Notes: generated by a model not told the origin, from the letters alone. Numbered from the stretch's first letter, positions 32,860-46,829 are shown. The stretch is 64,000 nt of DNA from Sipunculus nudus (GCA_026874595.1 CM049311.1:57000453-57064452), one strand, 5' to 3'. Program-made: numbers and translations.

Positions 32860-34853
32860 GACCTGACGGCGAGTGCGTGATCGACAGCTCTATTAGCCAA
32901 TCAGCGAACGTTATTGCAGGACTGAAAACGAGGCCATGTAAACACACGTGGAGGTCGGACATCAGGTCGGACATTCCTGACACGTGTGTAAACTTTCAAC
33001 TAAAAATGCTCGATGGACCTCTCATAATAAATATGTTTTATTTTTAATACGGTCGAGGCATATGTTGATAATTTTTATAAAAGTTACCCCAGGTATCATT
33101 CAAAGTAACAGCAATCTGTTTTCTTCCTTCTCTTCGTAATAAAATCACAAGACGAGGAGAAACGCAGGGATGGGACAAGGCAGGCCCGATTTGGCCCTGT
33201 CATATATTGAGTCCACAATGACACATGAAATTTTCAGTTAGTCAAAAGACGCAGTCTATATGATCCTATATACCATCTATTGGTAAACACTGGCCTGTAA
33301 CCAGTGCTAAAAAGTGTTACATTTTCCCCACACCAGCGCTTCACTCTTTAAAGTTGATGGGTATAAACAAAATGTATCAATCTTGGCCCTGTCGAATCAG
33401 AGCGTCTCCCACTCCCATTTGTTCATGTGCATGGGATGATATGCAGTATTCATGTGTTCATATATGCATGCGACGATATGCTATCTCCTGTTACCAAAAA
33501 TATATTTCATATATCTCTGGTAAAAGGTCAGTAACTTTTATTGACGAGGATACAAGTTTAATTGTATAGCCCTCTGCTTTATATTGTAACCATGTCGACA
33601 ATTTACATAACAGTGTGCATTTATTGGCACTCAAAGATGCAAGACGGCTATTCCTGCCTTACTGATTACTGGTGTTAGAACTTAACAACTCACAGACCTG
33701 TTGGTGTGATAAAAGCGCGAACTCAGATTTTGGTGATCGACCTAGATCTTCTGATTGTTCAATTGACAAAAAAAAAAAAAAAAAAAAAAATACAAAAAAT
33801 CGTAAGGAAACTACCGAAAGACAAAGGTACAATCTTGAATCATTGAGCTGTTCTTTAATAAAATTAATATGTGTACCTGTCGGCTCAATTAAAGGTAAAA
33901 TGTTTATATTTTTCACACAAATTTGGTCTGTTAATTTGTTCGTTATTTACAAAACTTAATATATTAAGTGATCTCATAGCTTGTTGATTTTTTATTATAT
34001 AAAACAATAATAATATTGCATTCTATGGTCGCATATGTATCCTGGGGGGGGGGGGGGGGGGGGGGGCAGGGAGGTTTAAGAAAGAGAAGGGAAAATGCTA
34101 TTTTTTAGCTAGTAGTAAACAAAAAGAGATAAAAAATTCATATTTGTTATTATAATCCACTTGGAATCAGACATTATGAAAGCCATGAGTCATAATTAGA
34201 AAATAATCCTTAAGATGTTCCTGTTCAACAATAAACAAGATAAAATTTTTCACTGACAATATGTGTTAACACCTATTATGTACATTTCATTGAAATTGAG
34301 TGAGAAATCGTTAAAAATTAATTCACAGTTCATTTAGGCTATAATGATGCATTACACCAGAATATATAACAAATACTTGCAAGTTGTAATAACGAAGTGA
34401 AACGGTGTTTACTTTCAATGACTGAATTATAAAGAAATGAAATAAATACACCATTAAACATTAATGGTTATTATCTTTATTAAGATAATATTTTGATGTG
34501 TCACAGTGTCTTTTATACTAAACAAATACCACAGGTATGTCACAAATGGAGCATCACTTCAGTTCTCCTTGACAATATATATACAATATATTTATATACA
34601 ATATATTTATATTATTACATGCATGAGTCACTGACTCTGAGTGTTTAAAGGAAGATTCTAAAAATTATTGCCACAGGTTGCCTTTACTGACAGAACAGCA
34701 GATTTTCTATAATATGCACCTGTATAAAATAAAACAGTTATTTTGCACACACACACCCTCACACATAAACACAAGGTCCAGGTTAGGTTTCTTATTAGTC
34801 TTCCTGGGTTGGCCCCACCCCTTTACAAACCCTTGATTCGCCCGGGATCGCCC

Positions 34854-34932
<79 letters not shown>

Positions 34933-35900
34933 GCTCTTGTCCCACCACATCTTTTAAAACAATACAAAAGACTTAAGGACCTTCATAAATAATATCTAAT
35001 ATCATAGTCATACATTCATTTAAATTTCTTCTTGTACACACATCTTTCTTCCTGTGTATAAACAGGAGGCTTCCTATTAAAAACATCAATATACATGCAA
35101 TATTTTATAATAATTTCAACTTCAGTTTTATTTCATAATTTTCTCAGAATATTAAATTTTATACAAAAAAAAACACGTGATGTTCACACACCATCTGTGA
35201 TCTGTGATTTTACTTGCCCTTCAATAATTTATTGTTTAAATACTGGTATTGACACTTGTTGGATTTTTATTATTAATTTTAATTAGATGACCTATAAACT
35301 AACTTTCAAAGGTTATAAAATCTCTGCTTGAGCAATACATATTAAGCAAGGCTTCCTTTAATGTTTATAAAAAATGAGTTGTCCCCCCCCCCCCCCCCCC
35401 CCTTATATCTAATGACAGCATATATGTCACTTTAACTTGTATGGAAGCAACACTTTTTACGTTGTCATCTTTAATTTTTTGATGAAACTGCACCCTATGT
35501 CATAGACAAATATTTTAATAACTGTTACTTTGTTGTTTTTCAAATTTTTTCTGCTAGACTTGAACGAGTTGTAAATTTTAACCAACCGCTGAGGTGTCAA
35601 GGCTGATGAGATGGGTCAGCTGATTCGTTCTCTGACACCAGCCGTATCGAGCAGAAACGGGCGCAAATTCATCAAACTTCTCAATTTTATATTTAAAACA
35701 TCTCTGTAGCCTACATATGTACACTTTTAACCTTAGGGTGTTTTCTTGGTAAAATTAATACTGTTTGAAGCCTGGTGCGATATACGGCTGAAGTGCCGGT
35801 TCCACGTGTATAAGAAGCACGCTTTTTCGGTTTAATGTCCTACCTAGCAACCGTATCCAAGGTGGGCGGAGCTAACTCGTCCACGCCGTCAAGTCAATTT
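32860..35900 (+). mobile_element. ~3 kb repeated element, copy A
   Basis: Starts GACCTGACGGCGAGTGCG after AATT and ends CACGCCGTCAAGTC-AATTT. The ends form a short imperfect inverted repeat (TTGACYTGACGGCG) with AATT at each border. No ORF of note. Contains an A run (33772-33790), a 23-base G run (34044-34066), (TA)n (34857-34932) and a C run (35383-35402). Copy A has diverged more than copies B and C and has a shortened segment before the (TA)n. Confidence 0.8.
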
Positions 35901-37966
35901 GACCTGACGGCGAGTGCGTGATCGACAGCTCTATTAGCCAATCAGCGAACGTTATTGCCGGACTGAAAACGAGGCCATGTAAACACACGTGGAGGTCGGA
36001 CATCAGGTCGGACATTCCTGACACGTGTGTAAACTTTCAACTATAAATGCTCGATGGACCTCTCATAATAAATATGTTTTATTTTAATACGGTCGAGGCA
36101 TATGTTGATAAATTTTATAAAATTTACCCCAGGTATCATTCAAAGTAACAGCAATCTGTTTTCTTCCTTCTCTTCGTAATAAAATCACAAGACGAGGAGA
36201 AACGCAGGGATGGGACAAGGCAGGCCCGATTTGGCCCTGTCATATATTGAGTCCATAATGACACATGAAATTTTCAGTTAGTCAAAAGACGCAGTCTATA
36301 TGATCCTATATACCATCTATTGGTAAACACTGGCCTGTAACCAGTGCTAAAAAGTGTTACATTTTCCAAACACAAGCGCTTCACTCTTTAAAGTTTACGG
36401 GTATAAACAAAATGTATCAATCTTGGCCCTGTCGAATCAGAGCGTCTCTCACTCCCATGTGTTCATGTGCATGCGATGATATGCAGTATTCATGTGTTCG
36501 TATGCATGCGACGATATGCTATCTCCTGTTACCAAAAATATATTTGATATATCTCTGGTAAAAGGTCAGTAACTTTTATTGACGAGGATACAAGTTTAAT
36601 TGTATAGCCCTCTGCTTTATATTGTAACCATGTCGACAATTTACATAACAGTGTGCATTTATTGGCACTCAAAGATGCAAGACGGCTATTACTGCCTTAC
36701 TGATTACTGGTGTTAGAACTTAACAACTCACAGACCTGTTGGTGTGATAAAAGCGCGAACTCAGATTTTGGTGATCGACCTAGATCTTCTGATTGTTCAA
36801 TTGACAAAAAAAAATACAAAAAATACAAGAAACTACCGAAAGACAAAGGTACAATCTTGAATCATTGAGCTGTTCTTTAATAAAATTAATAATATGTGTA
36901 ACTGTCGGCTATATATCAAAGGTATAATGTTTATATTTTTCACAAAAATTTGGTCTGTTCATTTGTCTGTTATTTACAAAACTTAATATATTTAGTGATC
37001 ACATAGCTTGTTGATTTTTTTATTATATAAAACAATAATAATATTGCATTCTATGGCCTCATATGTATCCTGCTGGGGGGGGGGGGGGGCAGGGGGGTTT
37101 AAGAGAGAGAAGGGGAAAATGCTATTTTTTTAGCTAGAAGTAAAAAAAAAAAAGAGATAAAAAATTCATATCTGTTATTATAATCCATTTGGAATCAGAC
37201 ATTATGACAGCCATGAGTCATAATTAGAAAATAATCCTTAAGATGTTCCTGTTCAACAATAAACAAGATACAATTTTTCACTGACAATATGTGTTAACAC
37301 CTATTATGTACATTTCATTGAAATTGAGTGAGAAATTGTTAAAAATTAATTCACAGTTCATTTACGCTATAATGATGCATTACACCAGAATATAAAACAA
37401 ATACTTGTAAGTTATAATAACTAAGTGAAACGGTGTTTACTTTCAATGACTGAATTGTAAAGAATGAAATAAATACACCATTAAACATTAATGGTTATTA
37501 TCTTCATGAAGATAATATTTTGATGTGTCACAGTGTCTTTTATACTAAACAAATACCAGAGGTATGTCACAAATGGAGCATCACTTCTCCTTGACATATA
37601 CACAATATATTTATATTATTACATGCATGAGTCACTGACTCTGAGTGTTTAAAGGAAGATTCTAAAAATTATTGCCACAGGTTGCCTTAACTGACAGAAC
37701 AGCAGATTTTCTATAATAATGCACATGTATAAAATAAAACAGTTAAATTGCACACACACACCCTCACACATTAACACAAAAGTTTATATAAGGCAGATCC
37801 AGAGGGCGTGGGGGAGGGGTTGAGCCCAACAACCTTTCTTCAGAATTTTAAACTATTTTTCTGGCCTGCATGGACCCGTCACATTCTGGAGCAGGGGACC
37901 TTTTTATAGGTTTCTTATTAGTCTTCCTGGGTTGGACCCTCCCCTTTTCAAACCCTTGATTCGCCC

Positions 37967-38027
<61 letters not shown>

Positions 38028-38975
38028 TTGTCCCACCACATCTTTTAAAACAATACAAAAGACTTAAGGACCTTCATAAATAATATCTTTATCATACATG
38101 CATTTAAATTTCTTCTTGTACACACATCTTTCTTCCTGTGTATAAACAGGAGGCTTCCTATTAAAAACATCAATATACATGCAATATTTTATAATAATTT
38201 CAATTTCAGTTTTATTTCATAATTTTCTCAGAATATTAAATTTTATATAAAAAAACACGTTGTGATGTTCACACACCATCTGTGATTTTACTTGCCCTTC
38301 AATAATTTATTGTTTGAATACTGGTATTGACACTTGTTCGATTATTATTATTTATTTTAATTAGATGACCAATTATAACTAACTTTCAAAGGTTATAAAA
38401 TCTCTGCTTGAGCAATACATATTTAAGCGAGGCTTCATTTAATGTTTATAAAAAATGAGTTGCCCCCCCCCCCCCCCCCATATCCAATGACAGCATATAT
38501 GTCGCTTTAACTTGTATGGAAGCAACACTTTTTACGTTGTCATCTTTAATTTTTTGATGAAACTGCACCCTATGTCATAGACAAATATTTTAATAACTGT
38601 TACTTTGTTGTTTTTCAAATTTGTTCTGCTAGACTTGAACAAGTTGTAAATTTTAACCAATCGCTGAGGTGTCAAGGTTGATGAGAGGGGTCAGCTGATT
38701 CGTTCTCTGACACCAGCCGTATCGAGCAGAAACGGGCGTAAATTCATCAAACTTCTCAATTTTATATTTAAAACATCTCTGTAGCCTACATATGTACACT
38801 TTTAACCTAAGGGTGCTTTCTTGGTAAAATTAATACTGTTTGAAGCCTGGTGCGATATACGGCTGAAGTGCCGGTTCCACGTGTATAAGAAGCACGCTTT
38901 TTTGGTTTAATGTCCTACCTAGCAACCGTATCCAAGGTGGGCGGAGCTAACTCGTCCACGCCGTCAAGTCAATTT
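35901..38975 (+). mobile_element. ~3 kb repeated element, copy B
   Basis: Directly follows copy A head-to-tail and is co-linear along its whole length. Relative to A it carries an extra ~110-bp stretch before the (TA)n (37770-37905, GGCAGATCCAGAGGGCGTGG onward). (TA)n at 37970-38023; C run at 38463-38479. Confidence 0.85.
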
Positions 38976-39337
38976 GAAAGTTAGTTATAATTGGTCATCT
39001 AATTAAAATAAATAATAATAATCGAACAAGTGTCAATACCAGTATTCAAACAATAAATTATTGAAGGGCAAGTCAAATCACAGATGGTGTGTGAACATCA
39101 CAACGTGTTTTTTATATAAAATTTAATATTCTGAGAAAATTATGAAATAAAACTGAAATTGAAATTATTATAAAATATTGCATGTATATTGATGTTTTTA
39201 ATAGGAAGCCTCCTGTTTATACACAGGAAGAAAGATGTGTGTACAAGAAGAAATTTAAATGCATGTATGATAAAGATATTATTTATGAAGGTCCTTAAGT
39301 CTTTTGTATTGTTTTAAAAGATGTGGTGGGACAAGTG

Positions 39338-39393
<56 letters not shown>

Positions 39394-41483
39394 GGGCGAA
39401 TCAAGGGTTTGTAAAGGGGAGGGTCCAACCCAGGAAGACTAATAAGAAACCTATAAAAAGGTCCCCTGCTCCAGAATGTGACGGGTCCATGCAGGCCAGA
39501 AAAATAGTTTAAAATTCTGAAGAAAGGTTGTTGGGCTCAACCCCTCCCCCACGCCCTCTGGATCTGCCTTTATATAAACTTTTGTGTTAATGTGTGAGGG
39601 TGTGTGTGTGCAATTTAACTGTTTTATTTTATACATGTGCATTATTATAGAAAATCTGCTGTTCTGTCAGTTAAGGCAACCTGTGGCAATAATTTTTAGA
39701 ATCTTCCTTTAAACACTCAGAGTCAGTGACTCATGCATGTAATAATATAAATATATTGTGTATATGTCAAGGAGAAGTGATGCTCCATTTGTGACATACC
39801 TCTGGTATTTGTTTAGTATAAAAGACACTGTGACACATCAAAATATTATCTTCATGAAGATAATAACCATTAATGTTTAATGGTGTATTTATTTCATTTC
39901 TTTACAATTCAGTCATTGAAAGTAAACACCGTTTCACTTAGTTATTATAACTTACAAGTATTTGTTTTATATTCTGGTGTAATGCATCATTATAGCGTAA
40001 ATGAACTGTGAATTAATTTTTAACAATTTCTCACTCAATTTCAATGAAATGTACATAATAGGTGTTAACACATATTGTCAGTGAAAAATTGTATCTTGTT
40101 TATTGTTGAACAGGAACATCTTAAGGATTATTTTCTAATTATGACTCATGGCTGTCATAATGTCTGATTCCAAATGGATTATAATAACAGATATGAATTT
40201 TTTATCTCTTTTTTTTTTTTACTACTAGCTAAAAAAATAGCATTTTCCCCTTCTCTTTCTTAAACCCCCCTGCCCCCCCAGCAGGATACATATGAGGCCA
40301 TAGAATGCAATATTATTATTGTTTTATATAATAAAAAATCAACAAGCTATGTGATCACTAAATATATTAAGTTTTGTAAATAACAGACAAATGAACAGAC
40401 CAAATTTTTGTGAAAAATATAAACATTATACCTTTGATATATAGCCGACAGTTACACATATTATTAATTTTATTAAAGAATAGCTCAATGATTCAAGATT
40501 GTACCTTTGTCTTTCGGTAGTTTCTTGTATTTTTTGTATTTTTTTTGTCAATTGAACAATCAGAAGATCTAGGTCGATCACCAAAATCTGAGTTCGCGCT
40601 TTTATCACACCAACAGGTCTGTGAGTCACTGTTGTTAAGTTCTAACACCAGTAATCAGTAAGGCAGTAATAACACCAGTAATCAGTAAGGCAGTAATAGC
40701 CGTCTTGCATCCTTGAGTGCCAATAAATGCACACTGTTATGTAAATTGTCGACATGGTTACAATATAAAGCAGAGGGCTATACAATTAAACTTGTATCCT
40801 CGTCAATAAAAGTTACTGACCTTTTACCAGAGATATATCAAATATATTTTTGGTAACAGGAGATAGCATATCGTCGCATGCATACGAACACATGAATACT
40901 GCATATCATCGCATGCACATGAACACATGGGAGTGAGAGACGCTCTGATTCGACAGGGCCAAGATTGATACATTTTGTTTATACCCGTAAACTTTAAAGA
41001 GTGAAGCGCTTGTGTTTGGAAAATGTAACACATTTTAGCACTGGTTACAGGCCAGTGTTTACCAATAGATGGTATATAGGATCATATAGACTGCGTCTTT
41101 TGACTAACTGAAAATTTCATGTGTCATTATGGACTCAATATATGACAGGGCCAAATCGGGCCTGCCTTGTCCCATCCCTGCGTTTCTCCTCGTCTTGTGA
41201 TTTTATTACGAAGAGAAGGAAGAAAACAGATTGCTGTTACTTTGAATGATACCTGGGGTAAATTTTATAAAATTTATCAACATATGCCTCGACCGTATTA
41301 AAATAAAACATATTTATTATGAGAGGTCCATCGAGCATTTATAGTTGAAAGTTTACACACGTGTCAGGAATGTCCGACCTGATGTCCGACCTCCACGTGT
41401 GTTTACATGGCCTCGTTTTCAGTCCGGCAATAACGTTCGCTGATTGGCTAATAGAGCTGTCGATCACGCACTCGCCGTCAGGT
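38976..41483 (-). mobile_element. ~3 kb repeated element, copy C, inverted and truncated
   Basis: Reverse complement of copy B positions 35901-38387, very close to B along its length, so the two form a palindrome with a ~590-bp loop. The junction at 38973-38977 shares TTTGA between the end of B and the start of C. C has its own differences, such as a small tandem duplication near 40645-40700, so it is not a simple read artefact. (TA)n at 39343-39390. The right end GCCGTCAGGTC-AATT matches the start of A and B. Confidence 0.88.
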
Positions 41484-42672
41484 CAATTATCCTATTCAGG
41501 CCAATCACAATGGAAAGCAAGTCACAGAAAATACTAAACATTTGAGTTGTACCTGGTGCGGGGGACTATTTGTGCCTCCTGACCCGTGTTTATTTAATTA
41601 ATTTCTCACCAACTTGTTACGTTGATCGGGTCCTATTCTGCCTCTTTAACTCCAATGACCCTGAATGGACTTATAAAAGATTTTAGATAACAGTTCGCTG
41701 ATGAGATCTATAATCAGGCCTCTCCAGACAATGGTACAAGGCTGTAGTCAAAGTAAGTAATTACAATATACCTACCCAGGCCAAGACCAAGACCCAGTCT
41801 TAAACATCCAAGTCAGAGTCAATGTAACCTTAGGACCCAACGTTTAAATTATGGTATTATTTGACACATTGGTGACCTTACGTTCCAGTCCTTTCTTCCT
41901 TCCAATCCTTTCCTCCTTCCTTCCTCCCCTCCTTCCTACCTACCTTCCTTCTTTTTTATCAATCATTTAGGAAACCATTTAATCAACCATTTAATCATTT
42001 TTAACTGATCAATCAATCCGTCAACCAACCCAGGACGCCATTTACCCTTAAAATGAATGTCCACTGTTCAATTAACATTCATGGTTAACTGTCAAAAAAA
42101 TAATTTCCAAAAAAATTGTGAACAAATGAAAGCAGAGTATAGAAAATTAGTCAATCTTTCGCGACCTCGAACCGGCCTCGGCCAAAGTCACCAAGTCCGT
42201 AAGGCTCGAGGCCTAGACCAGCGTCAAACATTTTTGCAACAGAGGAACAAGCCCATTGATTTTCAGGTCACAAGGTCAAATTCAAGGTCACATGGCCCAT
42301 GTCTTTAAGAAGCTTGTCGAAACGTTTTAAGTCAACCTTTCCATTCCAAATCTTACATCTTTCATTACCCCATTCAGTCCAAAAGAAAATAAAACACAGG
42401 TTCAAAGGTCAAGATAAGAGGATCCACTTCTTTGAAAAAAAGTTGTTTACGTATGTTAAGCGATATTTGACATATAAACGATTTATCTCTGTCATATGGA
42501 TTACAGTCCGATATAGGAAGATTCCTTGAGATTTGAGGTCACAAGTTCAAATGCCAAGGTCAATACCTATCCAACTGCGTTTCACCCTGCCCAGGCCTCA
42601 GTTTAAAACATCTTACTAAAACTCTAGGCACTTAGAAATCCAGGATTTGATTCCTACAGTTAGGTTCCTTTT
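41484..42672. other. Intergenic spacer after copy C
   Basis: Contains a CCTTCC-rich stretch (41890-41955) and degenerate AAGGTCA-containing repeat text (42258-42300, 42530-42565). ORFs here lack protein-like features. Confidence 0.5.
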
Positions 42673-42993
42673 TCATGCAAGTAGAAATGCCCGCGTTTCC
42701 GTGCACGTCTTTAATAATTGCAACAGTGTAAATCTTGTGGTCATTTTCAATGCACGTGGACAACGGCTGATTGTTCTTCTTAAGGTCATGGATGGGATAA
42801 AGGGAATGCTGTCTGCACGACAAACGATTCTGAGATGCTTCTCCACTTTACCAAAAAGACAGAGAAGGTGGCGTATAATGTGCCGGTCCATGGTGCACAA
42901 ACAGCAGAGTTGGAGATTGACAACGATCGGTATCATACTTATACTCCAGAATACCAACAGTGAAATTAGAATAAAATAGAACGTGTTTTTCAT
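42673..42993 (-). CDS. Candidate small secreted Cys-containing protein, unrecognised
   Basis: 106 codons from an ATG at 42993 to TGA. The N-terminus MKNTFYFILISLLVFWSIS is a convincing signal peptide or membrane anchor. The rest has seven Cys (positions 30, 31, 33, 45, 58, 78, 97) and many basic residues. No family is recognised. An in-frame ATG further upstream (43086) would bury the hydrophobic segment, so the internal start is chosen. The ATG follows CCAG, so it could also be the first codon after a splice acceptor. It lies about 1 kb downstream of tyrosinase in the same orientation. The opposite strand carries a 110-codon ORF over the same bases without a signal peptide and is treated as a shadow. 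It could still be a chance ORF. Confidence 0.4.
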   Translation of the reverse strand: MKNTFYFILISLLVFWSISMIPIVVNLQLCCLCTMDRHIIRHLLCLFGKVEKHLRIVCRADSIPFIPSMTLRRTISRCPRALKMTTRFTLLQLLKTCTETRAFLLA

Positions 42994-44032
42994 CTGGTTA
43001 ACTTGTCTTGAGGAACCTTGGAGGGCGGGGACCCCCAACTGAAAAGGCGTCTTAAGCAGGGGGAATTCCCAAATGGCAAAGCTCAAATCAGCCTGTTTCT
43101 TTCAGAGTGGATGGAAAGGAGCAAAAGGCCAAATGCATGTCTAGCCCTTCCTCAAGTTTAAAATTACTGCATGTAAATTTTTAACTAATCATTCCATTAT
43201 CCTACGGAATAATGGTTGATCATCACAGAGAAATGAAAAAGTATTGGATTTAATTTTGCATGATTAAAAAAATTCCATGCACATTCGATTCCCTACACCT
43301 GTCAATCCATAAATGTAGACTGTTCTAAATTTTATATCACTAAAGTCTTCAGTTTGATGCTGATAAGCCAGGTATGGCGTCTGGTTCTTTCTAGATTGCT
43401 AAAACTATCTGGTAATAAATGATGTATACAAAAATACATGTTCTGCCCCCCCCCCCCCAAAAAAAAAGAAATAAAAAACTGGGATCCGGACCTGTTATCG
43501 TTCACGCAGATGTAAAATCTATGCATATTGACAATGAACCTGGAAAGAATCAAATTGTGAAACTGTTAACAACATCGGTTCCAAATTGACTGATAATTAG
43601 TCGTAACCACGGAGTCCCATGAAAGTAAAGTACTTGTTCAAATGCATTCAAATATATTGAGCACACTTTAACACAGCATAAATGGTTATTTCATTTACAT
43701 GTAGGTATGGAACCTTTAAACACAGCTACTATGCATATTTGCTGCCGTTCTCCTGCTGATGAAACTAGCTATATACTATACAAGTCTAGTTATAGGGCCA
43801 TACAATCGTAATACAAAATGTTACTGAATACACGAACGAGCATTTTAGAGAAATAAAACCTGGAAAACGGGTTGAATAGATTACTTTCTTCATACTTCCT
43901 TCACTGGTTGGTTTAAAATATTCCAATAAACTATGAATATTTCAAGACAAATTAGCATGGTACTTATTTTTAAATGTTCATCCCCTTCACGACAGCCCTC
44001 TGGTAAATGTATCATGTATGTAGGCCTTTGAG
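42994..44032. other. Spacer between the small candidate ORF and tyrosinase
   Basis: Includes the probable tyrosinase 3' UTR; a C/A run at 43446-43468. No canonical AATAAA on the minus strand was noticed in this stretch. Confidence 0.5.
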
Positions 44033-44888
44033 CTATATTTTTACACATCGTGTTGTCCAAGGCTCGTCCTCCGACACGCATGTGGATTGGAAACAGACAT
44101 CGCGTCCCATGAAACCTGTACAGTTACCGCCCTCTGTTATCTTCGGAAGGCACAATCCGCTCATTGTATCACAAAACATGTATTTTGAGTTACAGGTGAG
44201 TTCACCCGGACCGCATCCTGGGATGGCAGTACAACTGTAATATGAGTCCGTGTATTTGTCCGTTAAACCATCAATATTTAATTTTCCCGAAAATGGCCGC
44301 ATGGTATAAAGAGGCCGATGCCTAGAGTTGTTTCCAATGGCAGCACTGTCTGTTGGATAGTCGGAAATGACGTCAATACCATTGGATTTCTGCTTCTGGC
44401 GGAAGAACTCCCACAAGCAGTCCATGAAAGCATGATGTAAAAAGAATACTGGGTCGTTTGCTGCTGTTTCTATTTCTGACATCATCCCTCCGACCCACTG
44501 GTGTACAATGTTGTGTAGACTGGCTTCTACCGCTATCTCCGTTGCAGCATTGAGGGAAATATCCCGGAGAAAGTTCTGTCGCATCAAAATTTGCACGCAT
44601 TCAAAGTTGCACATGCGCACATTATAGTCTGTGGAGCCATATCGTATGATTGTATCTGGAATATAACTACCTTGCAAGCTTTGTCCGGTGATATTTACCA
44701 GAGCTTCAAGTCCAACGCGAACTTTCCAGTTCGCAAAAGGACCGGAAGTGACGTTTCCGTGACGCCCACCAAAGAAATGATTGGACCACGTGACGCTGTG
44801 TTCCGGAGAGGGAAGCTCTGCATCCAGCACGTGAGCCCAGTAGGGCAAAGATATTCGGCAATCAATGTTGCGCAAGGCCCGCTCAAAC
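44033..44888 (-). CDS. Tyrosinase coding exon 2 with stop codon
   Basis: Starts after acceptor GTTTTAG with FERALRNIDC, carries SLPYW, the CuB motifs and the Cys-rich tail, and ends CVKI-stop. Predicted N-glycosylation sequons include NVT, NIT and NCT. Confidence 0.95.
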
Positions 44889-46829
44889 CTAAAACAAAGT
44901 TATATATGTTTATCGTTATTGGAAATTGAAAGAACTTTCAGTCAAATGCGATTATTTTAATATGGTCTAGTCCTAAAAGAGTCAGAGAATGAACATACGT
45001 ACAGTAACATTTCTGTGACGATTTTCTATTGAAAATCACTGAAAATCACGATTTATAATTTATAAACCTCTGCCATTTTATATTTCTGCTACGCGACATC
45101 ATAAAATATTACATCACATCAGAGAAGTCACGCTCAACAGCTGTTGTATATATAGGCTTAGGCGGCTAGGCCTATTTATCCAATATAACCTGAAAAAAAG
45201 TGAATTGTGACAGCAGGAACAAATATAAATAACCTTTTCACGTATACGTGTACTCTCTGAATGACGTGTAATGAACAAACACGAGTAACACGTGTCTTAT
45301 CTCATAACAAGCTGATAAACTCGGTATACCGGGCTTATTACCGGGGTTGGGGGATAATATTAACTGAGATGTGGAATGTTGGCTCATTTTTTATTCTAAA
45401 AGTTAACAGAAAATATAGGTTTTCAGTTGGAAACTGTCTCAACAAGATTTGTATAAATATTTTTACATTTATTTTGTGGCGCTGTGCTTGTGGCAAGAAA
45501 TTCATTCCCCGGTATGCTTACCTTGAGGACTTGGCCAGTGATGATGTTTACATTGTGAACCGGAATGAGCCGCGAGAGCATTCAGGTTTTCGATGATATT
45601 TGACTGGATTCTGTCCTTGGACGTATAAAGATTAGGTTGATGTGAGGAACAAATGAAAGATTTATTAAATGTAAGTTGCAAGCTGGGAAACTGTTCCTGA
45701 AGAAATAAACAGAAATATGCATACCTCGTAAGTAGCAGAAGCGGACCCAACGGGACACTGTAAGACATTAGGCCTACTACCCGTCAGCTATTAGTATTTG
45801 AACTGGTCCATTAATAGGCCACCCCTATTGTAAAGTATTATTCCACTTCAGCTATCCAAGAATGTTCAGGTCTCCTCATTCTTCTGCTTGCACATGAATG
45901 ATGCAGACGTGGGCCACTCTGGTCAGCACTAGGTTTAGTCATTTAGACGTGTTAAGGGGCCAAAGGATAATCGACATAAGGCGAAGTTCAGTAGCCTGCC
46001 GCGTAATTTCTAGCTCCCTGTTTATCACGTACGTGTAACTATCGGACTGGCAGTATAATGTTATGGACAGATCTGTCGGTAATTTTGGTAATTTAAAACT
46101 TAATTTCTGTGTTGGTTTCTGTTATCTGTGGGAAAAATCCTACAACTCCATGCAAAGGGTCCGAATCCCATTTTCACCAACCGCAATTTTTTTTTCATCG
46201 AATCAGACAAATTTTGATGCCTGAAACCCCCGCAACCACTCCATCCAACCCAACCCCAACCCACCCCTGTTCCTGAAATTGGACCTTGAATTAGGTTTTG
46301 TCATTAATCCATTATCTCCATTTCATTGAGCGAGAAATGTGGCACGTGGCACGTGGGTGAGAGCCTCGTTCAAATGTAAGGCAAGACATGCTCAAATCCC
46401 ACACTGAAAGAAAGCTTTATTCATATGAACAATAGTTCTTAATAGTGTTTGAGGTTGAGTGACCACTGACCACAATGCACGCATCCCGGTCATTGCTGAA
46501 GGCAGTTCGGCTGTCCTCGGTCTAACCTCCGTGTAAGTCCGTAAAAACGGAAAAATCACTGAAAATTATATGAACATTTAAATTATTTATTTTATATCGC
46601 CTATGTCACTGCGGGGATAATAACCTTTAAAATGATGTATGGCACAGTATTGTACACAACGCGGTTTTAGAGAACATTGTGAACAAACGTGAGCCAAATT
46701 CCTTTTATAAGTATTAGATATCGCCGATATATGCATCGCAACTTCAGCATGATGCCGATTTTCAAGTTACTTCACTATTGTAAACCATTCTAGCTAGAAA
46801 CATTTTTTTCTGTTGAATTCAAAACGCCC

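Noticed and set aside
34707-34976. ORFs reading as runs of Ile-Tyr
   Set aside because: They are translations of (TA)n microsatellites (also near 37.9, 39.4 and 51.0 kb).
38976-41483. Inverted copy as a hairpin sequencing artefact
   Set aside because: B and C differ by substitutions and by a small tandem duplication near 40645-40700, and C ends in new flanking sequence.
42647-42979. 110-codon plus-strand ORF
   Set aside because: It overlaps the minus-strand ORF with a signal peptide and shows no features of its own.
45502-45596. Possible extra exon, either strand, with a minus-strand donor CTCAAG|GTAAGC
   Set aside because: No acceptor, conserved residues or frame link to tyrosinase could be shown, and the tyrosinase frame is complete without it.
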